Positions 56,354-63,934 of a stretch of 64,000 nucleotides of DNA are shown here, piece after piece. The stretch is from the NCBI GenBank assembly GCA_029259935.1, contig JAJDEH010000019.1:21564-85563 (forward strand). Reading direction: 5' to 3'. Within the stretch, counting starts at the first letter, position 1. The number at the start of each line of letters is the position of its first letter. Under the pieces are notes generated by a model, which worked only from the letters and a program-made list of their open reading frames with translations, did not search any database and was not told the origin of the DNA. Source of the stretch: Planctomycetota bacterium. GTDB lineage: Bacteria; Planctomycetota; Planctomycetia; Pirellulales; Pirellulaceae. The position numbers and the translations under genes are program-made.

Positions 56354-57391
56354 ATGTCGCACGTTGCATCGATTACCCCAATCACGTCAGACGCAAATTC
56401 CTGGAGTTCCTTGGCCGATCGCGTGCTTGACGGCCATCAGCTCTCCCTGGATGAGGGTTTGACGATGTTGCGAGCACCCGACGAACAGCTCTTGGACATC
56501 ATGGCGGCCGCCTATCGCGTCCGCCGCCGCCATTTCGGCAACACCGTGCAGTTGTACTTCCTGATGAACGCCAAGAGCGGCCTCTGTCCGGAAGATTGCA
56601 GTTACTGTTCGCAGTCGAAAGTCGCCACTTCGGACATTCCCAAATACAACATCCTCAGCCGCGACAAGTTGCTCGATGGAGCCCGCGTGGCGGCCGAGCG
56701 AAATGCGAAGACCTACTGCATTGTCATTTCCGCCCGCGGGCCCAGCGACCGCGAGATGGACGCCGTCGAGACGATCGTTCCCGAGATCAAGGAAAAATAC
56801 GATCTGAAAATCTGCGCTTGCCTGGGCCTTCTTTCGTCCGAGCAGGCCGACCGATTGAAAGCGGCCGGCGTCGATCGCGTGAACCACAATCTCAACACCA
56901 GCGAAAAATATTACAACGACATCTGCACGACGCATACTTATCAAGATCGAGTCGAAACGCTGCAAGCCGTCCGCGCCGCCGGCATGGAACTATGCAGCGG
57001 TGGCATTATCGGCATGGGAGAAGAAGACGAAGACGTGGTCCGCATGGCATTGGAATTGCGTGAACTGCGCGTCGAGTCGATTCCGCTCAACTTCCTGATC
57101 CCGATCGAAGGCACGCCGCTCTCACTTTCGCGACAACTCACGCCCCGATACTGCCTCAAGGCGCTGGCCATGTTCCGCTTGGCGAATCCGGATCGCGAAC
57201 TGCGGATCGCGGGTGGACGCGAACTGCATCTGGGAAGCTTGCAACCATTGGGACTGTATGCCGCCAACTCGGTTTTCGTGGGCGACTATCTGACGACCAA
57301 AGGCCAAGCTCCCGATTCCGATTACAAAATGATCGAAGAGATGGGCTTCAAAGTAGTCCGCCACGACGACTGTGCCGTCGCGCGGACTTAA
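56354..57391 (+). CDS. bioB: Biotin synthase
   Basis: 345 residues from the ATG at 56354; a TTG 14 codons upstream is in frame but lacks a better site. The radical-SAM cluster motif is C-P-E-D-C-S-Y-C (CPEDCSYCSQSKVAT), followed by the Fe-S/substrate regions NLNTSEKYYNDICTTHTYQDR, SGGIIGMGEEDEDVV, NFLIPIEGTPL and GGRELHLG (the 2Fe-2S Arg lies in this stretch). BioB inserts sulfur into dethiobiotin to give biotin. No other bio genes are in the window. The gene is followed by a hairpin pair that separates it from the convergent gene. Confidence 0.95.
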   Translation: MSHVASITPITSDANSWSSLADRVLDGHQLSLDEGLTMLRAPDEQLLDIMAAAYRVRRRHFGNTVQLYFLMNAKSGLCPEDCSYCSQSKVATSDIPKYNILSRDKLLDGARVAAERNAKTYCIVISARGPSDREMDAVETIVPEIKEKYDLKICACLGLLSSEQADRLKAAGVDRVNHNLNTSEKYYNDICTTHTYQDRVETLQAVRAAGMELCSGGIIGMGEEDEDVVRMALELRELRVESIPLNFLIPIEGTPLSLSRQLTPRYCLKALAMFRLANPDRELRIAGGRELHLGSLQPLGLYAANSVFVGDYLTTKGQAPDSDYKMIEEMGFKVVRHDDCAVART

Positions 57392-57444
57392 TTGTGGTGC
57401 AGCCGTCTCGGCTGCATTGTGCAGGCGGGACGCCTGCACCACAA
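57392..57444. terminator. Inverted repeat, possible bidirectional terminator
   Basis: TTGTGGTGC (57392-57400) pairs with GCACCACAA (57436-57444); inside are GCAGCCGTCTCGGCTGC and GCAGGCGGGACGCCTGC hairpins. Lies between the convergent bioB and BlaR1-like genes. It has no long U-tract, so it may also be a dispersed planctomycete repeat. Confidence 0.6.
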
Positions 57445-57460
57445 GGTCGTCAATGCTCGG

Positions 57461-60019
57461 CTATCGTTTAAAACCGAAGTAAAAGCTGAAGTTCTTATCG
57501 GATTGCGGGTCCCTCTCGATTGCCGTTCCGAAGTCGAACACTCTAAGCGCCGCGTCAACTCCAATCGCTTCTTCTTCCTCTTCGGCGATCACAATCGTTG
57601 GCCGCAGCAGCAGCACGGCCTGCTGGCCTTTCGAGTTCTTCAAAAGCTGGCCGCTCAAACTGACGGCGACCGGACCTTCGTCGGGAACCTCCACGGTTTG
57701 AATCGTCTTCGAGCCGGAAGGAGTAAGGCTGATTCGCACCGATCGACGATCCGCGGAGACGACACTTTGCAAGCTAAACGGCTTGACCTTGATCCCCTTC
57801 AACTCCCGGATGTTCAGTTCCACGTTCTGGCCGTTAAACAGGGTCATTTTGGGCCCGGCCAGTTTGGAAACCGAGGCCGTTCCGTCGACCAACTCTTGCC
57901 ATGATTTCACCGTGGTTGAAGTCAGCGGCGTCATCGCTTGATCCGCGTCGAATCCGTGCTGCTCATATTCCAGTCGTGAAACTACATACCACGTCGTCGA
58001 GAACGTGACCTGCACATCTTGGAGTCTGCGAAGCTGGATGAGTAGATCGGAAAGCTGCTCATGCACTTCTTGCGTCTGTCTTACGACCAAACTTAGGTTC
58101 GTTTCAAACGGGCTAATGGCACCGCGGCCGCCTACATCTTCCCACGATTCGGGTGAGATTGTCGAAGTAATCAGGTCGATGAGTGAATCAAAATCGGCCC
58201 TCATCGGTTTGTTGGAATCCGCACTGGCCCACTGCTTTCCATCAAAGCTGATTTTCACCGGGTCCGGATGGGGAACGACCAAGTCGGCGACATGGTAGGT
58301 CACTAGCATAGCCGCGCCGGCCTTCGCGCGGCCCTTTCCCGATGGTTCCGCACTCGCTCGTCGTTCCCGGCGCTGTTTGACGGCTTCCGACCAACCGAGT
58401 TGCGCTTCGGGCGACTTGGTGACCTGGATACCGTCGAACCAAGCTTTGCCGCCCCGATTGTCCGACGCCAATGCCGCTCGCACATAGACTTCGGTCGTGT
58501 CCGCCGGAACGGTGAAATGCGCGGTCACCTTCCGCCACTTGCTGTTTCCAGTGACTTCGTGGTGCCCTTCGGTCGTGGCGAACCCAAGCTGCTTGCGGTT
58601 GGGCCCGTTGATGCACTGCACGCAGATCACCGGCGATTTTTCCACGTTGTCGGTGCGAATCCAACCGGTCACATCGTAGGCTTGGCCGTGCTTCCAGCCC
58701 TTTAGTTTAGTCATCCAGTTATAGAACACTCGTTGTTCGGGATGGCTTTCCTTGATGGCGATCGAAACACTAAAGCGGCCGTCATGAGCGATCCCTTGTT
58801 CACGTCGAAATTCCACATGCTCGGCTGTCTCGGGCAGGCGAGTGGCATACCAATCCTCCGGCTCTTGCGATCCTTTTCGGACCGTCTCGAATCCGTCGTT
58901 GATGATCAGCGAAACAGGTGGCTTGGTTTTTGTCGCGGGCCGGCCATCGCCGGGCTCACGAGCAACTAGCTCAATTCTGAGCATTCCCAAAGCGGCCACG
59001 CAAGCCAGCGTCAAACAGATCGACATCCTTGTCATTTTCGTTTCCTTTCCATCGGGTTGAAGAAGTCGGCGGATGCGCAACGATAGCGATCCGCCCGTTG
59101 CGGCGGGTACGAACGGCAACGGTTGCCGATCAATTTCCGCCAGCGAATAAAGCGCCTTGGCGTAGTGCAGGCGTTCGTCCTCCGAGTTGCCTCGGGCTGT
59201 ATCATCACAGGCCAGTTCAATCGACGCGTCGAAGCGGCGAATCACCAACCAGGCCATCGGGTTGAACCAGTGCGGCAGAGCCAAGATGCGGATCAGCAGA
59301 GTCTTCCAGATGTCGCCCCGCCGGACGTGCGTCAACTCATGTCGCAAGATCGCCAATCGCTGTAGCCGCGGCAACCGGTTCCAATGCGCACGAGGGACGA
59401 TCACCAGGTACTCTCGCGGAATTCGGCACACCATGGGACCGAACGAATCCGCAACCAACAAGCGGACTGGTCGGTTCACTTCAAGTTCGTCGCGAACTTG
59501 GCGCAGTTCCTCATGCCACATGGCTGGGTCCGTGGATGGTTCGTCCAACCACTTACGCAATCGTCTGGACAGCGCCGCGTACCTGCGCACGTAGACCACG
59601 GAAATTCCTACCGCGCCCAGACACCAAACGATCAGCAAGGCACTTGGCAGAACGGTGCGCCAGATGAGGCCTGCCGACAGTTGTCGGGGAACTCCGGCGG
59701 TGTATGAGTTGGCGGAGTCGGATGGACGATCCATCAGTGGTTTCGACTCCGCGGCGGTATCCACGGGCACGGCTTGGCTATCGTCCTCCCGCAAGCTGGC
59801 GGCAATCGACTCTTGATCGGGATCGTGCCACGGTATGCGAAAATTGATGCCCACCAATAGCCAGCCTTGCATTAAGACCAAGCACCACGCCAACAATTGA
59901 GTGCGCGGGCTGGCCGTTCGCCGCCATCGAAACGCGATCAAGGCAATCGTCGCCGCGATGGCCAGCAGAATTGAAGCCCGTGGTACGAGGCCAAGCCAGA
60001 TCCAGGCTACATCGTCCAT
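57461..60019 (-). CDS. BlaR1/MecR1-type M56 membrane metallopeptidase with carbohydrate-binding-like sensor
   Basis: 852 residues. Several N-terminal transmembrane helices (IWLGLVPRASILLAIAATIALI and others) embed the M56 peptidase site: LRHELTHVRRGDIWKTLL (HExxH) with Glu in ELACDDTA. After a further membrane helix (ICLTLACVAALGMLRIELVA) the extracytoplasmic half lacks the penicillin-binding serine motifs. Instead it has a CBM_4_9-like region (GFETVRKGSQEPEDWYATRL to GGKAWFDGIQVTK) and a secretin-like domain (VRQTQEVHEQLSDLLIQLRR). The receptor probably senses a carbohydrate-related ligand, then cleaves or inactivates the BlaI-like repressor. It is downstream of blaI-like 60029-60433 by nine bases. 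Confidence 0.9.
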   Translation of the reverse strand: MDDVAWIWLGLVPRASILLAIAATIALIAFRWRRTASPRTQLLAWCLVLMQGWLLVGINFRIPWHDPDQESIAASLREDDSQAVPVDTAAESKPLMDRPSDSANSYTAGVPRQLSAGLIWRTVLPSALLIVWCLGAVGISVVYVRRYAALSRRLRKWLDEPSTDPAMWHEELRQVRDELEVNRPVRLLVADSFGPMVCRIPREYLVIVPRAHWNRLPRLQRLAILRHELTHVRRGDIWKTLLIRILALPHWFNPMAWLVIRRFDASIELACDDTARGNSEDERLHYAKALYSLAEIDRQPLPFVPAATGGSLSLRIRRLLQPDGKETKMTRMSICLTLACVAALGMLRIELVAREPGDGRPATKTKPPVSLIINDGFETVRKGSQEPEDWYATRLPETAEHVEFRREQGIAHDGRFSVSIAIKESHPEQRVFYNWMTKLKGWKHGQAYDVTGWIRTDNVEKSPVICVQCINGPNRKQLGFATTEGHHEVTGNSKWRKVTAHFTVPADTTEVYVRAALASDNRGGKAWFDGIQVTKSPEAQLGWSEAVKQRRERRASAEPSGKGRAKAGAAMLVTYHVADLVVPHPDPVKISFDGKQWASADSNKPMRADFDSLIDLITSTISPESWEDVGGRGAISPFETNLSLVVRQTQEVHEQLSDLLIQLRRLQDVQVTFSTTWYVVSRLEYEQHGFDADQAMTPLTSTTVKSWQELVDGTASVSKLAGPKMTLFNGQNVELNIRELKGIKVKPFSLQSVVSADRRSVRISLTPSGSKTIQTVEVPDEGPVAVSLSGQLLKNSKGQQAVLLLRPTIVIAEEEEEAIGVDAALRVFDFGTAIERDPQSDKNFSFYFGFKR

Positions 60020-60028
60020 GGTTTACTC

Positions 60029-60433
60029 CTACTTCTTCCCTTTACGTTTACTCTTGCGCTCCGCGTCGGCGATCAATTGCTTGATTTCGTCGAATTCTTC
60101 GGGCGACAGTCGCCGGTCTTGCACCAAATGCGCCACCAACGGAATGACCGTGCCGCCGCTAACGCGATCCAGCAACAAGTTCAGGTCGTGGTGAGTAACA
60201 TCTTCCTTGCTGACCGCGGCTTGATAGCGGGCTGGCCGATCCTTGGTTCGTTTGACGACCCCCTTTTTCACCAGCCGATTGAGCCGCGTTTGAACGGTGG
60301 TATATCCCACCGGTTGCCCTAGCGCTTCGTGCGCTTCCGACAGGGCGACCGCCCCTTCCCGCCAGAGCATTTCCAAAATCTCTAGTTCCCCCATCACCAA
60401 GCGGGGAATCTCTCGTTTTTGCTGTCGCGTCAC
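60029..60433 (-). CDS. BlaI/MecI-type transcriptional repressor
   Basis: 134 residues with a GTG start at 60433 preceded by AAGGAG. Winged-helix domain (LVMGELEILEMLWREGAVALSEAHEALGQPVGYTTVQTRLNRLVKKGVVKRTKDRPARYQAAVS) and a short C-terminal dimerisation helix (LIADAERKSKRKGKK). The Asn-Phe cleavage site typical of BlaI cannot be assigned with confidence. It represses its own operon and possibly the divergent sulfatase, through the operators at 60492-60534, and is released by the metallopeptidase. Confidence 0.93.
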   Translation of the reverse strand: MTRQQKREIPRLVMGELEILEMLWREGAVALSEAHEALGQPVGYTTVQTRLNRLVKKGVVKRTKDRPARYQAAVSKEDVTHHDLNLLLDRVSGGTVIPLVAHLVQDRRLSPEEFDEIKQLIADAERKSKRKGKK

Positions 60434-60436
60434 GAT

Positions 60437-60474
60437 GTCTCCTTAATGAAGCTCCGTCTCCTTAATGAAGCTCC
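60437..60474. repeat. Perfect 19-base tandem duplication over the repressor's Shine-Dalgarno
   Basis: GTCTCCTTAATGAAGCTCC occurs twice in direct succession (60437-60455, 60456-60474). On the coding (minus) strand each copy contains AAGGAG, so the repressor mRNA carries two potential ribosome-binding sites, the inner one placed correctly before GTG. Confidence 0.9.
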
Positions 60475-60491
60475 TCAGTGGGCTCCTTACT

Positions 60492-60534
60492 TACGACCTG
60501 AGTCATAAGCCTAAATCTACGACCATGGTCATAA
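60492..60534. promoter_or_regulatory. Two BlaI-type operators
   Basis: TACGACC-TGA-GTCATAA (60492-60508) and TACGACC-ATG-GTCATAA (60518-60534) differ only in the spacer. Each is a dyad with GAC...GTC arms and the second includes the perfect palindrome GACCATGGTC. The centres are 26 bases apart, about two and a half helical turns. Located 59-101 bases upstream of the BlaI-like start and between it and the divergent sulfatase. Confidence 0.75.
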
Positions 60535-60670
60535 CATGGCAAGAGCACTTTTTGGGGCATGAATTGCCGCCCTTTGGGAAAGCGCCATGCAGGCACGACA
60601 AGGGGCTTTGCAGGCACTTGTGTGTTACACTTGGCAAGTTGCCCGATTGCGTAGTCGCAGGAAAAAGAAT

Positions 60671-60702
60671 CCCCCTCTAACTCCCCCTTAAAAAAGGGGG
60701 AG
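60671..60702. repeat. CTCTAACTCCCCC hairpin repeat, copy 2
   Basis: CCCCCTCTAACTCCCCCTT, AAAA loop, AAGGGGGAG. Same family as 7902-7931 and 63567-63600. Lies about 50 bases before the sulfatase gene, inside its leader. Confidence 0.8.
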
Positions 60703-60753
60703 AACTAATCCAAGGCAACCTCGTGGTCGCTTGGAACGGGAGAAAGACGAATC

Positions 60754-62121
60754 ATGAAACGATTCAACTGCGTAATGCTGATCGCCTGTTTTTCCGCGAG
60801 CACGGCCTGGGCCGCCGAGGAAAGCCGCCCGGCGAAGCCCAATGTGATCGTCATCATGGCGGACGATTTGGGCTGGAAGGATCTTGGCTGCTACGGCAGT
60901 AAGGTTTTCCAAACGCCGAATCTTGACCGCTTGGCCGACGACGGGATGCGGTTCACTTCCGCGTATGCCGCAAGTTGTGTTTGCTCACCGACGCGAGCCA
61001 GCCTGATGACGGGCAAGTATCCGGCGCGGTTGGATTTGACCATTTGGCTGGGCGGTCGCGGCGGCGCGGCGGCGGTCGATCACTTATCGCTTGAAGAAAC
61101 AACCCTCGCGGAATCGTTAAGCAAGGCCGGCTACTTAACGGCCATGGTGGGCAAGTGGCATTTGGGCGGTAAATCGTATTGGCCGAAGGAACACGGCTTC
61201 GACATTGCCATCGGCGAGCCGCACGGAGGATCGCCGGCCGGCGGTTACCACCTGCCGAATCGTATCCGTCTGCCAGGCGCGAAGCAGGGCGACTATCTGA
61301 CCGACCGGCTCACGGAAGAAGCGGTGAAGTTGATCGACGAACATCACGACCGGCCGTTTTTCCTGTATCAGTCGTACCACTCGGTCCATACGCCGATTCA
61401 AGGCCGACCCGATCTTGTCAAGAAACACGCCGACCGGTCCCGGCGCGACGAACTATCGTTCAATGCCCAGTACGCCGCCATGATCGAAAGCCTCGACGCG
61501 GGCGTCGGCCGGATCATGGACAGGCTGCGCCAACACGAATTGTTGGAGCGGACCGTCGTGATCTTCACTTCCGACAACGGCGGCTTTTCGCACAGCCGGG
61601 GCAAGAAGAACACCGTCACCGACAACAGGCCGCTGCGGTTTGGCAAAGGCTACTGCTACGAAGGTGGACATCGCGTGCCGTGGATAGTGCATTATCCGCC
61701 CGTCGTCCGCGGTGGAACATCGTCCGATGTGCCGGTCGTGACCACGGACTTGTATCCGACGATTCTGCAACTGACGGGGCTCGATCCATTGCCGAAGCAG
61801 CACCGGGACGGCGTCGACCTGTCGCCATTGCTGGCCGGCAGCGCCACGACGCTGAATCGCGACGCGATCTACTGGCACTATCCACACAACAGCCCGCAGG
61901 GCGGCACGCCGTCGGGCGCGATTCGCATGGGGGATTGGAAGTTGGTCGAATTCTTCAACGACGGTCGGCGAGAGCTATATGACTTGCGTAACGACGTTGG
62001 CGAGCTTAACGATTTGACGAACGAGATGCCCGACAAGGCCCAGCAGTTGCACCGCCGCCTGCGGGCTTGGCGCAAGGAAGTCGCCGCCAAGCTGCCGCCG
62101 GACGCGGCCACCAAAGACTAA
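60754..62121 (+). CDS. Exported Cys-type sulfatase
   Basis: 455 residues. Signal peptide MKRFNCVMLIACFSASTAWA. The sulfatase signature VCSPTRASLMTGKYPARLDL (C77-S-P-T-R81) carries the cysteine that becomes formylglycine; the metal-site residues are in VIVIMADDLGWKDLGCYG (Asp pair) and FTSDNGGFSHSRGKKN (Asp-Asn). Cys-type means maturation by a formylglycine-generating enzyme (absent here), or an anaerobic maturase. Likely removes sulfate from algal or animal polysaccharide outside the cell. Divergent from the BlaI-like operon, so it is a candidate member of that regulon. Confidence 0.94.
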   Translation: MKRFNCVMLIACFSASTAWAAEESRPAKPNVIVIMADDLGWKDLGCYGSKVFQTPNLDRLADDGMRFTSAYAASCVCSPTRASLMTGKYPARLDLTIWLGGRGGAAAVDHLSLEETTLAESLSKAGYLTAMVGKWHLGGKSYWPKEHGFDIAIGEPHGGSPAGGYHLPNRIRLPGAKQGDYLTDRLTEEAVKLIDEHHDRPFFLYQSYHSVHTPIQGRPDLVKKHADRSRRDELSFNAQYAAMIESLDAGVGRIMDRLRQHELLERTVVIFTSDNGGFSHSRGKKNTVTDNRPLRFGKGYCYEGGHRVPWIVHYPPVVRGGTSSDVPVVTTDLYPTILQLTGLDPLPKQHRDGVDLSPLLAGSATTLNRDAIYWHYPHNSPQGGTPSGAIRMGDWKLVEFFNDGRRELYDLRNDVGELNDLTNEMPDKAQQLHRRLRAWRKEVAAKLPPDAATKD

Positions 62122-62282
62122 ATGTTGAATCCAACGCCACGCCTCCACCTCGCAGCGCTTTCACCGCTTGCCGTCGGAAGTTATGTTAACGATAGTGATT
62201 TCATCCTTACATCGCACTTTTTCACCAATGCCGTCTTGAGTTCGCTGGAGTGCGGCCACAAGCTGTAAAAGAGAGGCCTCTC

Positions 62283-63182
62283 ATGAACTGGATTTTACGC
62301 CTGGTCGTGATCGTCGTGTTGCTGGCCGGATCGACCTATTGCCAGGCGCAGGACATCGAGGCGACCGCCGCGGAACCTCCCAAACCAGACAACAGCGCGG
62401 CGCTCACCGCATTGGTGCGATTGACGCGCGATCAGGATGCCAACGTCCGAATGATCGCCTTTTCCGCGATTGGTCGCATTGGCGAAGAAACTCCCGATGT
62501 GGTCGCGGCCATTCAATCCGGCTTGAAAGACGACGACTCGCGAGTGCGCGTCGAGTCGTTTTTTGCATTGACTAGTTCCGTCAGCGACGGCAAGGTGAAG
62601 GTCGAAGCATTGTTATTGATCATCCAAGATGAAAACGAAGAACTGGCGATCCAGGCTTCCGAGCAAATGGGACGGCTCGGCAAGCCGGCGGTTCCTCATC
62701 TGGTCGAGGCGTTACAAAACGAAAAAATACGTAATCTGATTTTGCGAACACTCGGCAGCATGGGAACCAACGCTCGCGAGTCCATTCCGGCGCTGACCGA
62801 ACTGCTCAAGAGCGACGATGCCACGCTTCGCGCGCGGGTGGCGACATGTCTGGGCGAGATCTGCGACCCGCGTCCGCCGCGACGATCGACGCAAGGGCTG
62901 GCCTCCTCGGCGCGAAGCCGCAGTCCGGACGCGGCCACCATGGCGCGAATGCTGGATGCAATCTGGCCGCGCTACGACACCGATGGCGACGGCGTATTAT
63001 CTCCCGACGAGCAAGCCGGTATTCGAACGCTGGAGGCGTCGGCCGATACCAACGGCGACAAGAATGTTTCACGGGCCGAGTTCTCGAGGTGGTATACGAC
63101 CCGGATCCGCGAACGCAATTCGGGCCGTTCCTCGCCGCGCGGTATCCCGCCAGCCGGCGCATTCGGCGGCCGTCGTCCCTAA
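62283..63182 (+). CDS. Exported HEAT-repeat protein with EF-hand-like motif
   Basis: 299 residues from the ATG at 62283 (AGAGAGG seven bases upstream; open frame extends 11 codons further up). Signal peptide MNWILRLVVIVVLLAGSTYC. About residues 30-190 form HEAT-type helical repeats (VRLTRDQDANVRMIAFSAIG, LKDDDSRVRVESFFALTSSV, DDATLRARVATCLGEICDP). Near residue 230 two EF-hand loops follow (YDTDGDGVLSPDEQAGI, ADTNGDKNVSRAEF), then an Arg/Gly-rich tail. Binding role, partners unknown. It is the last plus-strand gene before the small RNA gene. Confidence 0.85.
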   Translation: MNWILRLVVIVVLLAGSTYCQAQDIEATAAEPPKPDNSAALTALVRLTRDQDANVRMIAFSAIGRIGEETPDVVAAIQSGLKDDDSRVRVESFFALTSSVSDGKVKVEALLLIIQDENEELAIQASEQMGRLGKPAVPHLVEALQNEKIRNLILRTLGSMGTNARESIPALTELLKSDDATLRARVATCLGEICDPRPPRRSTQGLASSARSRSPDAATMARMLDAIWPRYDTDGDGVLSPDEQAGIRTLEASADTNGDKNVSRAEFSRWYTTRIRERNSGRSSPRGIPPAGAFGGRRP

Positions 63183-63270
63183 GTCACCAAAGCGCAACCG
63201 AACAATGACCGACCATGGAGCACGGAATATTTAAGGTGAAAAGACCGTGAACAGTACGCCAAAACAATAC

Positions 63271-63300
63271 TTGGACGAGTCGGGGCAAACCGCGTACAAT
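63271..63300 (+). promoter_or_regulatory. Promoter of a possible small RNA
   Basis: TTGGAC (63271-63276), 18 bases, TACAAT (63295-63300): a close match to the sigma70 consensus. It lies 89 bases after the HEAT gene stop, where no ORF follows, and points at the transcript below. Confidence 0.65.
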
Positions 63301-63306
63301 ACAAGA

Positions 63307-63419
63307 TAGCGACCGCCAACTAACAACCAGCGGTTGCCGAACAACATACAACCCAACCGGGTAACTGGAGCACCAGAGCCCGCATGGGCGCGATCGACGC
63401 GCCGGTGCGGGCTTTTTTT
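63307..63419 (+). ncRNA. Putative small non-coding RNA of about 110 bases
   Basis: Predicted from promoter at 63271-63300 to terminator at 63377-63419. Hairpin 1: GCGACCGC (63309-63316) pairs with GCGGTTGC (63330-63337), one G-U, with an A/C-rich loop (CAACTAACAACCA). The spacer is also A/C-rich and unstructured, the terminator stem closes the RNA. No start codon with a ribosome-binding site and no ORF longer than a few codons. Family not recognised. Confidence 0.55.
63377..63419 (+). terminator. Rho-independent terminator
   Basis: AGCCCGCA (63377-63384) pairs with TGCGGGCT (63406-63413), with GGCGCG / CGCGCC inside as an extended or alternative stem, followed by seven T. Strong, and positioned as the end of the small RNA. 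Confidence 0.9.
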
Positions 63420-63493
63420 ATTGGCTTGAAGTCAATGGGCAATTCGTAGGGGGCAACGAGAACCGGGCAGCCGGAAAAGACACGACGGAGAAG

Positions 63494-63600
63494 AACCTCC
63501 CCTAACCCCGCCTTGCAAAGGAGGGGAAAGCGGCTTGGGCTTCCTCCTCGCAAAGGAGGATTCCAGTTCTCCCCCTTACCAAGGGGGAGTTAGAGGGGGT
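63494..63600. repeat. Cluster of three G/C-run hairpins
   Basis: CCTCCCCTAACCCC...GGAGGGG (63494-63528 region), TCCTCCT..AGGAGGA (63542-63560) and TTCTCCCCCTT-ACC-AAGGGGGAGTTAGAG (63567-63600). The third belongs to the same family as 7902-7931 and 60671-60702. Possibly non-autonomous elements next to the insertion sequence at the right edge. Confidence 0.75.
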
Positions 63601-63895
63601 CGAAAGCGCGCTGGGAATATCGAACCACGAACAAGAAACGATGAAGGTCGAAGGAAGGACGTAGGCCGGACCGAGGAGCGAAGCGACGACGTTCCGGCAT
63701 CCAAGATTCCAAGGAGAACCGGGGGCCCGCCGGAGCAGCCCTGCGCTTGATCCGGCCTACACAAACGCCGCCCAGCAAACTTCGCACACCAAGAGACTCG
63801 ACAACCAAAAAGAAAGAAAAAGCACCTCGACGTCAGGGGCAAAAAGGAACAGGGGCATGCTGAGGTGGCGCCGAATTGCCGGACACTCCAAGTGC

Positions 63896-63916
63896 TTAGT
63901 TTAGCCGCTAAACTAA
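63896..63916. other. Perfect hairpin upstream of the insertion-sequence ORF
   Basis: TTAGTTTAG-CCG-CTAAACTAA, nine-base arms with no mismatch, ending five bases before the Shine-Dalgarno AAAGGAG (63921-63927). Hairpins here in insertion sequences can block translation of the transposase from outside transcripts. The element's left end is likely near TGAGGTGGCGCCGAATTGCC (about 63861). Confidence 0.6.
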
Positions 63917-63934
63917 TTGCAAAGGAGTGTAACA

